Assembly (NCBI GenBank): GCA_024397875.1
Contig: CP073344.1
Location: forward strand, 3,463,001-3,527,000
Reading direction: 5' to 3'
Length of the DNA stretch: 64,000 nt
Origin: Amphritea atlantica
GTDB taxonomy: Bacteria; Pseudomonadota; Gammaproteobacteria; Pseudomonadales; Balneatricaceae
Part shown: piece by piece, positions 55,724 through 64,000 of the stretch
How the letters are laid out: every line of letters starts with the position of its first letter
How positions within the stretch are numbered: position 1 is the first letter of the stretch
Position numbers and translations under genes: made by a program
The notes under the pieces: generated by a model
Databases searched by the model: none
What the model saw: only the letters and a program-made list of their open reading frames with translations
What the model was told of the DNA's origin: nothing

Positions 55724-57451
55724 TTAGACACAGGCGCTTGCTTGCTTTGCTTCTGAGAGTTTTTGTTGCATCCGCTCGGCATCACAGCGCGGACAGAATT
55801 CGTGTTCCCCTGCCAGATAGCCGTGCTGCGGACAGATGGAGAACGTCGGCGTAATCGTCAGGTATGGCAGCGCAAAACGAGTCAGCGACTGTTTCACCAT
55901 CTGCTTGCAGGCACGGACGCTGGAGATCCGCTCGCGCATATACAGATGCAATACAGTGCCGCCGGTATAGCGGGTCTGCAGGTCATCCTGCTTTTCCAGC
56001 GCCAGAAACGGATCATCGGTATAACCCACTGGCAACTGACTGGAGTTGGTATAATACGGATGCTCCCGCGTACCCGCCTGGAGGATATCCGGCCAGCGCT
56101 TTTGGTCCTCGCGGGCAAAGCGGTACGTCGTGCCTTCCGCCGGTGTGGCCTCGAGGTTGAACAGGTGTCCGGTGTGTTCCTGAAATTCCGTCAGCCGCTG
56201 ATTAATATGATCCAGCAAACGCAACGCCTGCGCCTGTCCTGAATCACTGCTTATATCCAGCGTATCCTGACTGAAGTTGCGCAGCATCTCATTGATACCA
56301 TTAACCCCGATGGTGGAAAAATGGTTCCGCAGGGTTCCCAGATAGCGTTTGGTATAGGGGAACAACCCTTCGTCCATCAGTTGCTGGATACGCTGCCGCT
56401 TCAACTCCAGCGAATCCCGCGCCAGCAGCAACAGGTGATCCAGCTGCTGATACAGCTGTTCCCAGTTACCCTGGTAGCGATAGCCCAGCCGGGCACAGTT
56501 AATCGTCACCACGCCGAGGGAACCGGTCTGCTCCGCTGAGCCGAACAGACCATTGCCCCGCTTCAGCAGTTCCCGCAGATCGAGTTGCAGACGACAGCAC
56601 ATCGAGCGAACCATATTCGGCTCCAGATCTGAGCGGATAAAGTTCTGGAAATAGGGCAGACCGTATTTAGCCGTCAGTCCAAATAACAGATCCGCATTGG
56701 GGCTGTCCCAGTCAAAGTCCCGGGTGATGTTGTAGGTCGGTATCGGGAAGGTAAACACCCGGTCTTTAGCGTCGCCCGCAGCCATCACTTCCAGATAGGC
56801 ACGGTTGATCATATCCATTTCCCGCTGCAGTTCACCGTAGGTGAACGGCATCTCCTCGCCTGCAATGACCGGAACCTGCTGCTGCAGGTCTTCCGGACAG
56901 TGCCAGTCGAACGTCAGATTGGTAAACGGAGTCTGAGTCCCCCAGCGTGACGGCACATTAAGGTTGTAGATCAGCTCCTGTATCGATTGCAGAACCTGTT
57001 CATAGCTGAGGTTATCTTTACGGATATACGGGGCCAGATAAGTATCGAAGGAACTGAACGCCTGAGCCCCGGCCCATTCGTTCTGCAGAGTGCCGAGGAA
57101 ATTAACGATCTGACCGATAGCACTGCTCAGATGTTTTGGCGCCCCACTCTCCAGTCGTCCGGGAATACCGTTCAGGCCTTCATACAACAGGGTCCGCAGG
57201 GACCAGCCTGCACAATAGCCGGAAAGCATATCCAGATCATGGATATGCAGATCCCCTTCCCGGTGTGCCAAACCGATCTGCGGGGTATACACCTCGTTCA
57301 GCCAGTAATTGGCAATCACCTTGCCGGAGACATTCAGAATCAGACCACCGAGCGAATAGCCCTGATTGGCATTGGCATTAACCCGCCAGTCACTGCGTTC
57401 AAGATATTCATCAATGGTACTCCTTACAGCAACGCTATCATTCCTATCCAT
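55724..57451 (-). CDS. nrdD: Anaerobic ribonucleoside-triphosphate reductase, catalytic part
   Basis: A 575-residue class III reductase. Cys of the active site are in HIHDLDMLSGYCAGWSL and NMVRSMCCRLQLD. The C-terminal zinc site is made of CPQH and CPRC (FSICPQHGYLAGEHEFCPRCD). The protein ends shortly after (QASACV, then stop), so the glycyl-radical motif usually found at the end is absent from this chain and lies in the following small gene. The N-terminal ATP-cone common in other NrdD proteins is also missing. The start MDRNDSV follows GTGAGG. It makes dNTPs without oxygen. Two NrdR boxes lie upstream. Confidence 0.92.
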   Translation of the reverse strand: MDRNDSVAVRSTIDEYLERSDWRVNANANQGYSLGGLILNVSGKVIANYWLNEVYTPQIGLAHREGDLHIHDLDMLSGYCAGWSLRTLLYEGLNGIPGRLESGAPKHLSSAIGQIVNFLGTLQNEWAGAQAFSSFDTYLAPYIRKDNLSYEQVLQSIQELIYNLNVPSRWGTQTPFTNLTFDWHCPEDLQQQVPVIAGEEMPFTYGELQREMDMINRAYLEVMAAGDAKDRVFTFPIPTYNITRDFDWDSPNADLLFGLTAKYGLPYFQNFIRSDLEPNMVRSMCCRLQLDLRELLKRGNGLFGSAEQTGSLGVVTINCARLGYRYQGNWEQLYQQLDHLLLLARDSLELKRQRIQQLMDEGLFPYTKRYLGTLRNHFSTIGVNGINEMLRNFSQDTLDISSDSGQAQALRLLDHINQRLTEFQEHTGHLFNLEATPAEGTTYRFAREDQKRWPDILQAGTREHPYYTNSSQLPVGYTDDPFLALEKQDDLQTRYTGGTVLHLYMRERISSVRACKQMVKQSLTRFALPYLTITPTFSICPQHGYLAGEHEFCPRCDAERMQQKLSEAKQASACV

Positions 57452-57461
57452 ACTTCGCCTC

Positions 57462-57477
57462 ACACAACATGCAGTAT
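57462..57477. promoter_or_regulatory. Weak NrdR box
   Basis: ACACAACATGCAGTAT, 12 of 16 matches to acaCwAtATaTwGtgt. It starts 33 bp from the stronger box, about three helix turns, the usual pairing of NrdR sites. Confidence 0.5.
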
Positions 57478-57494
57478 TATCTTTTAATATCTAA

Positions 57495-57510
57495 CACAAT
57501 ATATAGTGCA
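57495..57510. promoter_or_regulatory. NrdR box of nrdD
   Basis: ACACAATATATAGTGC, 15 of 16 matches to the NrdR consensus. It overlaps the predicted nrdD start region, as expected for repression. Confidence 0.75.
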
Positions 57511-57539
57511 TTATGTGTAATCACGCCCCTCTATAACCT

Positions 57540-57553
57540 TGACAGATATCAAG
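57540..57553. promoter_or_regulatory. FNR/Dnr box between nrdD and ubiT
   Basis: TTGACAGATATCAA. Toward ubiT, TACTAT at 57576-57581 sits exactly as the -10 for a class II start at 57588. Toward nrdD the start would fall near 57505, inside the NrdR box. Confidence 0.75.
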
Positions 57554-57606
57554 GGCATAAACTTTTTTTTCGCTTACTATCGGATAAACACTACCGGAGT
57601 CATACC

Positions 57607-58092
57607 ATGCCGTTCTTGCCTCAACTGCCCCACCCCGCCCGGGTGATATCCCTGACCGGATTATTTCAACGCTGCCAGTCGCATATCCCGTTTCGCCTGA
57701 AGCAGGCGCTGCTGCAGCCGCTGCTTAATCGCCTGTTCCGGGAACAACTGCAGGACGGAGAGTTTGACTTTCTCGAGGGGCGGCTGCTGGGACTGGAAGT
57801 CAAAGATCTGGGTATAACACTGGCATTCGGCTGTCATGACGAACAAATACGGGTAGTACCCGCGGATCGGCCGGATGCCTGGATTCGTGGTAACAAAGGG
57901 GACTTTATTCAACTGGCGAACCAGGCGGAGGACCCTGACACCCTGTTTTTCCAGCGCCGCTTGTCGATTGAAGGCGATACAGAACTGGGACTGGCAGTCA
58001 AAAACCTGCTGGACAGTGTCGACTGGTGTGAGATGCCAGCGCTATTTCAGCGCAGTCTGAAACTGATGCAACAATTCCAGAGCGGTAGCTGA
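57607..58092 (+). CDS. ubiT: O2-independent ubiquinone biosynthesis accessory factor UbiT
   Basis: A 161-residue protein with an SCP2 lipid-binding domain (about residues 45-150; FDFLEGRLLGLEVKDLGITL). UbiT binds ubiquinone intermediates and is required for anaerobic ubiquinone synthesis with UbiU and UbiV. The start MPFLPQLP was chosen since a longer frame runs into the FNR promoter. The spacing to the FNR box predicts anaerobic induction. ubiV and ubiU lie convergently downstream. Confidence 0.9.
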   Translation: MPFLPQLPHPARVISLTGLFQRCQSHIPFRLKQALLQPLLNRLFREQLQDGEFDFLEGRLLGLEVKDLGITLAFGCHDEQIRVVPADRPDAWIRGNKGDFIQLANQAEDPDTLFFQRRLSIEGDTELGLAVKNLLDSVDWCEMPALFQRSLKLMQQFQSGS

Positions 58093-58122
58093 ACCACCGC
58101 CCTGACTCCTTCATAAAAACAG

Positions 58123-59022
58123 TTACTCCACTCGATTCATACCGGGCTGACCATACCAGTAACCGTTGCACTGACTGGCATTTAACAGTGGAATAGTGTC
58201 CGGGGTGTCGCCCTGAAGGCGATCACTGAAGCGCTTAATCACCTCCACCATTCCCCGCTGTTGCGGACTGAGACGCACCCGACTGACACCCATCTGTGAC
58301 ATCCGATCAAGCTCATGTTCCAGATTATACAAGCCACTGGAGAGGGTCTGAACGCCATTCATACTGAACAATTCGGTACCTTCCTGAGAGCGCACCTGAA
58401 TACCGTCGGGATATTCGATGCAGCAGAAGTTACAATTATCCTTCGGCAGGTTGCGGTAGCGGGCGGTGAAGCAGCGGGCCGCATAGGCCAGCGGCAGACA
58501 GCCATAGGCAAACACTTCGGTCTCCAGCTTCGTTAGCTGGCCATCATCCGCAACGCCTCGCAACAAAGTATCCAGCGTCTGTGCGGACAGCTCCACCGGC
58601 ATCACCCAGCGCCGCATACCGCTGGCATACAGCCGTTTCAGCGCTGCCAGATTGTAGATATTGATCGACGGGCCGGTGATAAAAGGCACGCCCTGCTGAC
58701 TGAGTAAATACACCGCCGCCATATCATTGGCTTCGACCATAAACTCACCGTTATCACAAATCCGGCGCAGCATTTTCAGCTCGGACTCCGCCTCCAGCAG
58801 CGCCAGACTGGATAATACCACCCGTTTACCGCAGCCAGTCAGATCGCGACCTATCTCCAGCCAGTCATCCAGTTTCAGCTGGCGCCGCTTGGAACAGACA
58901 GTCTCTCCCAGATAGATGGTATCCAACGGCTGCTCGGCCATCTCTGCGTAAAAATTATAAACATCCTGCTTCGGCCAGAAATAAAGCAAAGGCCCCAGTG
59001 ACAAGCGCATGGTGTGTTCCAT
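58123..59022 (-). CDS. ubiV: O2-independent ubiquinone hydroxylation protein UbiV
   Basis: A 299-residue peptidase U32-family protein. The four cluster Cys are in [17 protein letters not shown] and [10 protein letters not shown], which bind a 4Fe-4S cluster. With UbiU it hydroxylates the ubiquinone ring without O2, using prephenate as oxygen source. The start [10 protein letters not shown] follows AGGGGA and lies 10 bp after ubiU. Confidence 0.93.
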   Translation of the reverse strand: MEHTMRLSLGPLLYFWPKQDVYNFYAEMAEQPLDTIYLGETVCSKRRQLKLDDWLEIGRDLTGCGKRVVLSSLALLEAESELKMLRRICDNGEFMVEANDMAAVYLLSQQGVPFITGPSINIYNLAALKRLYASGMRRWVMPVELSAQTLDTLLRGVADDGQLTKLETEVFAYGCLPLAYAARCFTARYRNLPKDNCNFCCIEYPDGIQVRSQEGTELFSMNGVQTLSSGLYNLEHELDRMSQMGVSRVRLSPQQRGMVEVIKRFSDRLQGDTPDTIPLLNASQCNGYWYGQPGMNRVE

Positions 59023-59032
59023 ATCCGGTCCC

Positions 59033-60025
59033 CTACTGCCAGTTACGATGGTAGGCGCCAATCGTCGTCGTGGCACCTTCCGAAAGTTCGTTCAAACCGT
59101 TATTCCACTCCGGGCGAACCCGAAAACCCCCTGACGCACGGGCTGTATCCAGTGCTTCACGCCAGATCCGGGATACCCGGGCAACGTAAGCGGGACTGCG
59201 TTGCCGACCTTCGATTTTCACCGCTTTGATACCGATCCGCTGCAATTCAGGAATCAGGTCCAGCGTATTCAGGCTGGTCGGCTCTTCCATCACGTGATAG
59301 ACATGCCCTTCAACCTCAAAGCGCCCCTTACACAGCGTCGGATAACCGGCTTTTTCGTCTGCGCTATACCGGTCGATCAGCACTTCGTTGAGGCGCGACT
59401 CCAGCCCCTGAGGGGTTTCCTGCCAACGCACTGCCTTAGCGGGCGAGCAGGCACCACAGGTATTAGGGGACTCATCGGTCAGGTAAGAGGAGAGATAACA
59501 GCGTCCTTCCAACATGATACAGAGGCTGCCAAAGGCAAATACCTCCAGCTCTACGGGAGAGTGCGCCGCCAGGTGCTCCACCTGAGCCAGGGAAAGCACC
59601 CGGGGCAACACCGCACGCTGAATACCAAACGCCTGCTGGTAATAGCGCAGGGCTTCGTAGTTGGTCGCCGATCCCTGTACCGACAAATGCAGCCGCAGAT
59701 CCGGATGACGCCCGGCAGCATAACCCAGCACCCCCATATCGGCGGCGATCAGCGCATCTACCTGTAAGTCCGCAGCCATATCCACCGCCGCACGCCAGGT
59801 TTCCCACCCTTCGGGCTGGGGATAGGTATTGATAGCGCAGAGCACTTTAACCCCCCGGGAGCGGGCATAGTCGATACCTTTTTCCGCCTTGCGCCGGTCA
59901 AAATTAAGACCGGCAAACTGACGCGCATTGGTTTTATCCCGAAAACCGAAATACACCGTATCGGCTCCGCCGTCCACCGCCGCTTTCAATGCGGGAAAAC
60001 TGCCCGCCGGGCACACTAGTTCCAC
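59033..60025 (-). CDS. ubiU: O2-independent ubiquinone hydroxylation protein UbiU
   Basis: A 330-residue U32-family protein (E. coli UbiU has 331). Cluster Cys are in [18 protein letters not shown] and a further C in TLCKGRF. It forms a heterodimer with UbiV. The GTG at 60025 is preferred over the ATG at 60052: it has CAGGAG at five bases and gives VELVCPAG, the family N-terminus. An FNR-like box lies at 60087-60100. Confidence 0.92.
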   Translation of the reverse strand: MELVCPAGSFPALKAAVDGGADTVYFGFRDKTNARQFAGLNFDRRKAEKGIDYARSRGVKVLCAINTYPQPEGWETWRAAVDMAADLQVDALIAADMGVLGYAAGRHPDLRLHLSVQGSATNYEALRYYQQAFGIQRAVLPRVLSLAQVEHLAAHSPVELEVFAFGSLCIMLEGRCYLSSYLTDESPNTCGACSPAKAVRWQETPQGLESRLNEVLIDRYSADEKAGYPTLCKGRFEVEGHVYHVMEEPTSLNTLDLIPELQRIGIKAVKIEGRQRSPAYVARVSRIWREALDTARASGGFRVRPEWNNGLNELSEGATTTIGAYHRNWQ

Positions 60026-60086
60026 AGCAATCTCCTGTACCAATGATGACAAGGAGACAAACTATCAGGAAGTCATGGCGGCAGAC

Positions 60087-60100
60087 ATGACCATTATCAA
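60087..60100 (-). promoter_or_regulatory. FNR-like box of ubiUV
   Basis: The plus strand reads ATGACCATTATCAA, one base from TTGAC-N4-ATCAA. A start 41.5 bp downstream would fall near 60052. The -10 (TAGTTT at 60059-60064) is weak. Confidence 0.4.
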
Positions 60101-60545
60101 ACCGGAAGATTAGTGATGCTTAAGGTTGACCGGGCATCGACTAAAAGCAGTCTCTGTTTAGTCGGGAAGCCGGCAGCGGTAATATCCTCTGCCCCCCGGA
60201 CTATGTAAGTCTATCTGATTAACGTAGAATGCTCTGCTTACTAAAAAGATGGCAATACAGCCAGCGAATCACCTAATAAGATTGCTAGCAATGACCAGTA
60301 CGAACTCTACAACCGCGCCTCACACACCCATGATGCATGGGTGTTTTGCCATTGATTTTAATAGACTTATTTTAAAATAAAAACAAAACCTACACCAACA
60401 CCTACACCAATAACCTTTATAGAATCCCTAACAAATAAGCCTCATTTGTAAATAAGGGCACTGAAACTCATTCGTCTGCTACACTCTCCGAAATTATGTT
60501 TAACATCATTACAATGAGTTCAAAACCACCACATCCATATAAGAT
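60101..60545. other. Non-coding region at the edge of an integrase remnant
   Basis: About 445 bp without a gene. It holds a strong plus-strand hairpin with T-run (60324-60347) and two copies of CCTACACCAACA-like sequence near 60390-60415. A lower-GC character starts near 60350, in keeping with acquired DNA. Confidence 0.5.
60324..60347 (+). terminator. Plus-strand intrinsic terminator with no gene before it
   Basis: ACACCCATG, loop ATG, CATGGGTGT (9-bp perfect stem), then TTT. The gene it served is not present, suggesting a deletion or insertion boundary here. Confidence 0.6.
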
Positions 60546-60953
60546 ATGCAACAGATTACCGAACTCAGTGATACCACAGAATGGCTATATCTATATCCAA
60601 ATAGAACATGGAAAGCACACTTAGATACAAAAACTATCACTCGTCATATAAGGAACCGCCAACGAGCTGATAAGGAAGTACTTGAGGGCCGAACTAAAAA
60701 TAATAATGACTCTCAGCTACTACAATCAGATAAAGGTGAGCGCCGGACACCACATGACCTGAGACGCACTGGCGTATCAACAATGACTGACTTAGGCGTG
60801 CTACCAGATGTAATTGATTGCTGCCTCAACCATATCGAGCAAAACAGGATTCGCCGTACCTATTTAAGACACGAATACCGTAACGAGATGGCACAAGCAT
60901 GGAATTCATTGGGGGATCGGCTGGAGGAATTGATGGATCCTGCTACTAACTAA
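60546..60953 (+). pseudogene. Tyrosine-type integrase remnant (C-terminal piece)
   Basis: 135 residues remain of a normally ~400-residue phage/island integrase. The H-x2-R box is HDLRRT, and the region LNHIEQNRIRRTYLRHEYRNEMAQAW carries the nucleophile Tyr. The N-terminal DNA-binding domain and first catalytic Arg are missing, and no matching frame was seen upstream. It cannot be active. It marks an old integration or deletion. No tRNA gene adjoins it. Confidence 0.75.
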
Positions 60954-61173
60954 TATGACACACAAACAATACACGTAGCTATAATGACGAGCCCCGCTAC
61001 GGTCCAGTATCACTCGGCCGCGATAAGTATTTTACAGGCTACGTCACACACAAGAATTTAAAGATAAAGCAGTCATACAACCGAACGGAGTTATTCAATC
61101 GCTGATGTATCTCAGTTAAAAAATCAAGATTAATCCGGTAAATGTAGTTTACTCACCTTACTCTGTAGCATAA

Positions 61174-61977
61174 TCATGATTTCCAGCGAGCGACAACACC
61201 TTTCTGAGGATCATAACCCCAGACAGCTAAGCTGAAGAACAGCACAAATGCACCGAAGACCACGCTGAGTGACAGCCAGTTTAACTGACCATACAGGGCA
61301 AAGCGGACCAGCTCCACAGCATGAGTAAAGGGATTATACTTAGCTACCTGAAATACCAATTCAGCACCTGCTTCTTCCAGTTTCCACAGCGGGTAGAGTG
61401 CAGGCGAGATAAAGAACATGGGGAAGATTACAAAGTTCATCATCCCGGCAAAATTCTCCAGCTGTTTCACCGATACCGAAAGTAACAACCCCAGTGCACC
61501 CAGCATCAGCGCGGCGAGGATAAACGCAGGCAGTGCGGTGAGCGCACCATAGAGCGGGATATCCACATCAAACAGCCAGCAGATAATCATAAAGCTGTAC
61601 ACCTGCAACAGCGATAACAGTGTCCCGGCCATCAGTTTACTAAACAGGATATACCAGCGCGGCAGTGGCGCTGTCAGTAACAGACGCATCAGCCCCATCT
61701 CCCGGTCATACACCATCGACAAAGATGACTGCATACCGTTGAACAGCATCACCATACACAACAGACCCGGCGTGATGTACACCTCATACTCGATATAAGA
61801 TTCATACGGGGGGATAACCGCTACCCCGAAGACATTCTGAAAACCGGCGGCAAACACCAGAAGCCATAAGGCGGGCCTCACCAGTGCTGAGAACAGACGC
61901 CCTTTCTGACGTATGAATTTGCTGGTCTCGCGGGCGGACAGTGCGCTGAATGCATTGATCGCATGCATGGAATTCAC
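61174..61977 (-). CDS. ABC-2 type permease of a PQQ-alcohol-oxidation-linked ABC system
   Basis: A 267-residue permease with about six membrane segments (ALVRPALWLLVFAAGFQ early, FGAFVLFFSLAVWGY late), of the ABC-2/NodJ type. The pattern and neighbours match the permease of the PQQ-dependent catabolism-associated ABC set. It overlaps the binding-protein gene by 4 bp. No ABC ATPase lies downstream in the 220-bp gap to the integrase remnant, so the ATPase must be upstream of the window end or missing. Substrate unknown. Confidence 0.85.
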   Translation of the reverse strand: MNSMHAINAFSALSARETSKFIRQKGRLFSALVRPALWLLVFAAGFQNVFGVAVIPPYESYIEYEVYITPGLLCMVMLFNGMQSSLSMVYDREMGLMRLLLTAPLPRWYILFSKLMAGTLLSLLQVYSFMIICWLFDVDIPLYGALTALPAFILAALMLGALGLLLSVSVKQLENFAGMMNFVIFPMFFISPALYPLWKLEEAGAELVFQVAKYNPFTHAVELVRFALYGQLNWLSLSVVFGAFVLFFSLAVWGYDPQKGVVARWKS

Positions 61978-63212
61978 AGACTGCCTCCCGGGTTCAGTTG
62001 GCAGCGCCCCTCATCATTATCACTGCCGAGCACATCGAGGTTATTCACCGGATGCAGGAAACCATCAATGGGCGCACGTCCGATGACACGGTTCAGCGAG
62101 GTGAGGAAAACGGGTTGTCTGAGCTGATTATTCCAGGGTCTGAAATTTAACGGATAACCTTTAGCACCATCCAACTTAAACTCTTCAGAACCTATAGTTT
62201 TTAGCAGCGATTCCACGCTAAACGAGCTACTGCCCTGCTGGGGCCGATCCAGCAACGCCTGAGCAATTACCTTAACCGCCAGCCACGCTGACCAGTCGTA
62301 ACCGGTCATCTGCCGTTTAGCTTTTTTAACAAAGCGTTTATTCACCTGGGGGGCACCGTTGCGCTCCCAGGCCCAGTGCCACCAGTCTGCTACCAGGCCC
62401 GATGCGCCAACGACCGGACGCGGTTTAACGATGGAGTACGGCACATCAACCGCAAACTCACCCGTGGTATCAACCACATAGACCACATCATAGTCATCCT
62501 TAGCGGTTAATAGTGAGATATTGTTCTGGTAACGCTGTCGGGGATCATTGCCCAGGGTATAGGGTTTAAGAGCGACCAGATCGAGGCCAAACTTTTTAGC
62601 TGACGCCTGTAATGAATCGAGATAACGTCGATCAGGCTCGGCTTCACTGTGGAGTACCAGTACCTCTTTCCATTTTTTAGAGATCAGATACTGCGCCGTC
62701 GCATCGGTCAGCATCCGACGACTGGGTAAGATATGTAACAAATTAGCCTGACAGTTTTCATCCCGCAGATTGTTTTCAAGGGCACTGAGGTTAAACAGAA
62801 CCGTGTTGCTACCCTGTGCAGCATCAGCGGCTAGCTTTACCCCTTCAGCAGGAAGATCCAGTAACAAAAACTGAGAGCCCTCCGCCTGCAAGCTGAGAAT
62901 AAGTTCAGGAAGCAGGGCTAATTCGTCTACCTCATGTATGACCAGTTCAAATTTGATCCCTCTCTTCTGGGCGGCAAAACGGGACTCTTTAATCGCCAGT
63001 TCAACCGCCGTATCGAGGCGTCCCCAGGGCTGAGCCTGATAACGGGCATCGATAATATCATCCCGATAACGGGGATCATCTGCATACTGTATCAGCGCAA
63101 TATTGAAGCTAGTAAGATCGCTGGCCCACACATTGGAGGACAGCAGTAGAACCTGCAGTGCGGCAGCTATCCTAAGATTAATAATCCTGAGAGTTTGAGT
63201 AAAACAGAACAT
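61974..63212 (-). CDS. PQQ-catabolism-associated ABC substrate-binding protein
   Basis: A 412-residue periplasmic protein with a signal peptide (residues 1-31, ending NVWA-SD). It has the Leu/Ile/Val-binding-like fold, with blocks such as IQYADDPRYRDDII and MTGYDWSAWLAVKVIAQAL. Its family is found next to YVTN-propeller and ABC-2 permease genes in PQQ alcohol dehydrogenase regions. It overlaps both neighbours, so the three are one transcript. Ligand unknown. Confidence 0.85.
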   Translation of the reverse strand: MFCFTQTLRIINLRIAAALQVLLLSSNVWASDLTSFNIALIQYADDPRYRDDIIDARYQAQPWGRLDTAVELAIKESRFAAQKRGIKFELVIHEVDELALLPELILSLQAEGSQFLLLDLPAEGVKLAADAAQGSNTVLFNLSALENNLRDENCQANLLHILPSRRMLTDATAQYLISKKWKEVLVLHSEAEPDRRYLDSLQASAKKFGLDLVALKPYTLGNDPRQRYQNNISLLTAKDDYDVVYVVDTTGEFAVDVPYSIVKPRPVVGASGLVADWWHWAWERNGAPQVNKRFVKKAKRQMTGYDWSAWLAVKVIAQALLDRPQQGSSSFSVESLLKTIGSEEFKLDGAKGYPLNFRPWNNQLRQPVFLTSLNRVIGRAPIDGFLHPVNNLDVLGSDNDEGRCQLNPGGSL

Positions 63213-64000
63213 CAGTCATCCACCACAACATCGTGGGGCACCCGCCCTGCGGGCACCGACTTGATCACTTTGAGACGTTCGGTATCAATCACCGCCAGGT
63301 CATCACTCTTGCCATTGGTGACATAGAGCCGACTCTCGTCATGGTTAAGGGTGACTCCCCAGGCCCTCTTGCCCACCAGAATATAATCGATCACTTTGTT
63401 AGCCGCTATATCAACCACCGCAACATGGTTGGCACCACCCAGTGTGATATAGGCACGCTGACCATCTTTAGTCATCACCATGCCGACCGGAGAGATACTT
63501 TCCGCACGCACCCCACGTAGTGAAAAGGACAACTCAGCGACGGGTTGATAAGACACCGTATCCAGAATGGAAATGGTACCGCCCACTTCATTACTCACCC
63601 AGAGCTGTTGCTGATCTGGGGTCAGCAGCATCCGCCGTGGGCGATTGCCCACCACAATATTCTCAATCAGTTCATGGCTCTGCACATCGATCACATGCAC
63701 CATGTTAGCGACTTCAGAGGTCACGTAGACCAGACGATTATCCGCAGAGACCAACACCCCTTCCGGTTCTTCACCCACTTCAATCTCGGCCACTTTCCTG
63801 TCATCTTCTAATGAATAAACGGTCACCAGTCCATCATCTTCGTTAGAGGCATAAAGGTATTTTTCATCCGGTGACAGATCGAAGCGGTCAGGGTCTTCAC
63901 CGATCTCAATACTCTTTTGAACTTTAAGCGTCGCCACATCGATCACATCAATCGCATCCGCATCACCGCAAGCAACATAGAGCAGTGCACCATTTTTACT
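63212..64000 (-). CDS. YVTN-type beta-propeller protein of the PQQ-linked set, N-terminus cut off
   Basis: About 262 C-terminal residues are visible; the gene enters from the right edge. Repeats of YVTN/LWVSN type (LYASNEDDGLVTVYSL, VYVTSEVANMVHVIDV, LWVSNEVGGTISILDT, LYVTNGKSDDLAVIDT) form propeller blades. This fits the PQQ-dependent catabolism-associated propeller family. The GTG at 63946 is an internal codon, not the start: the frame continues to the window edge. Likely periplasmic; signal peptide not visible. Confidence 0.85.
   Translation of the reverse strand, partial: SKNGALLYVACGDADAIDVIDVATLKVQKSIEIGEDPDRFDLSPDEKYLYASNEDDGLVTVYSLEDDRKVAEIEVGEEPEGVLVSADNRLVYVTSEVANMVHVIDVQSHELIENIVVGNRPRRMLLTPDQQQLWVSNEVGGTISILDTVSYQPVAELSFSLRGVRAESISPVGMVMTKDGQRAYITLGGANHVAVVDIAANKVIDYILVGKRAWGVTLNHDESRLYVTNGKSDDLAVIDTERLKVIKSVPAGRVPHDVVVDD

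Noticed and set aside
55724..55785. The small glycyl-radical gene starting at 55785, inside nrdD
   Set aside because: The ATG at 55686 has AAGGAG at proper distance; the upstream part is the nrdD 3' end in another frame.

Overview
This window looks like the chromosome of a marine, facultatively anaerobic gammaproteobacterium, probably of the Oceanospirillaceae sort. That placement is an inference from gene content and order: recA-recX-alaS-lysC-csrA-tRNA-Ser-tRNA-Arg, an oadGAB sodium pump, a complete nar cluster and ubiTUV. No rRNA or species marker is present. Most genes lie on the minus strand.

Region 1 (1-12.4 kb) is a catechol meta-cleavage unit. On the minus strand run catechol 2,3-dioxygenase, hydroxymuconic semialdehyde dehydrogenase, hydratase, oxalocrotonate decarboxylase, 4-OT, acetaldehyde dehydrogenase, hydroxy-oxovalerate aldolase, an SDR with a degenerate active site, a second tautomerase and an XylT/DmpQ-type ferredoxin. 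A convergent LysR gene and a divergent lipoprotein/RND exporter pair follow. Three promoter blocks share one architecture (palindrome, 18 nt, GTATTRGAYGGTA). They precede the dioxygenase, the dehydrogenase and the exporter pair, so all three units may form one LysR regulon.

Region 2 (12.4-30.3 kb) is mostly housekeeping: a DUF6482-like protein, an FAD oxidoreductase, a TPR protein with a receiver domain lacking its phospho-acceptor Asp, a histone-deacetylase-like hydrolase, oadGAB, thiI, four tRNA genes, csrA, lysC, alaS, recX, recA (with a LexA box), pncC and moaD. It also holds a candidate FNR-linked small RNA and a mosaic of short hairpins.

Region 3 (30.3-60.1 kb) is an anaerobic-respiration region. 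In transcription order it reads narK1, narK2, narGHJI, a PpiC isomerase, carbonic anhydrase, moaA, a Crp/Fnr regulator, a DGC-domain protein, moaB, moeA, mobA. narXL is divergent. Next come a NasA/NNP-type nitrate transporter, a PP2C-kinase fusion, the class III ribonucleotide reductase and the O2-independent ubiquinone genes ubiT and ubiUV. Three nitrate promoters share a NarL 7-2-7 site 51-52 bp upstream of an FNR/Dnr box. The glycyl-radical segment of the class III reductase is encoded as a separate 49-residue protein.

Region 4 (60.1-64 kb) holds an integrase remnant and part of a PQQ-alcohol-oxidation-associated ABC system (permease, binding protein, YVTN propeller cut by the window edge).
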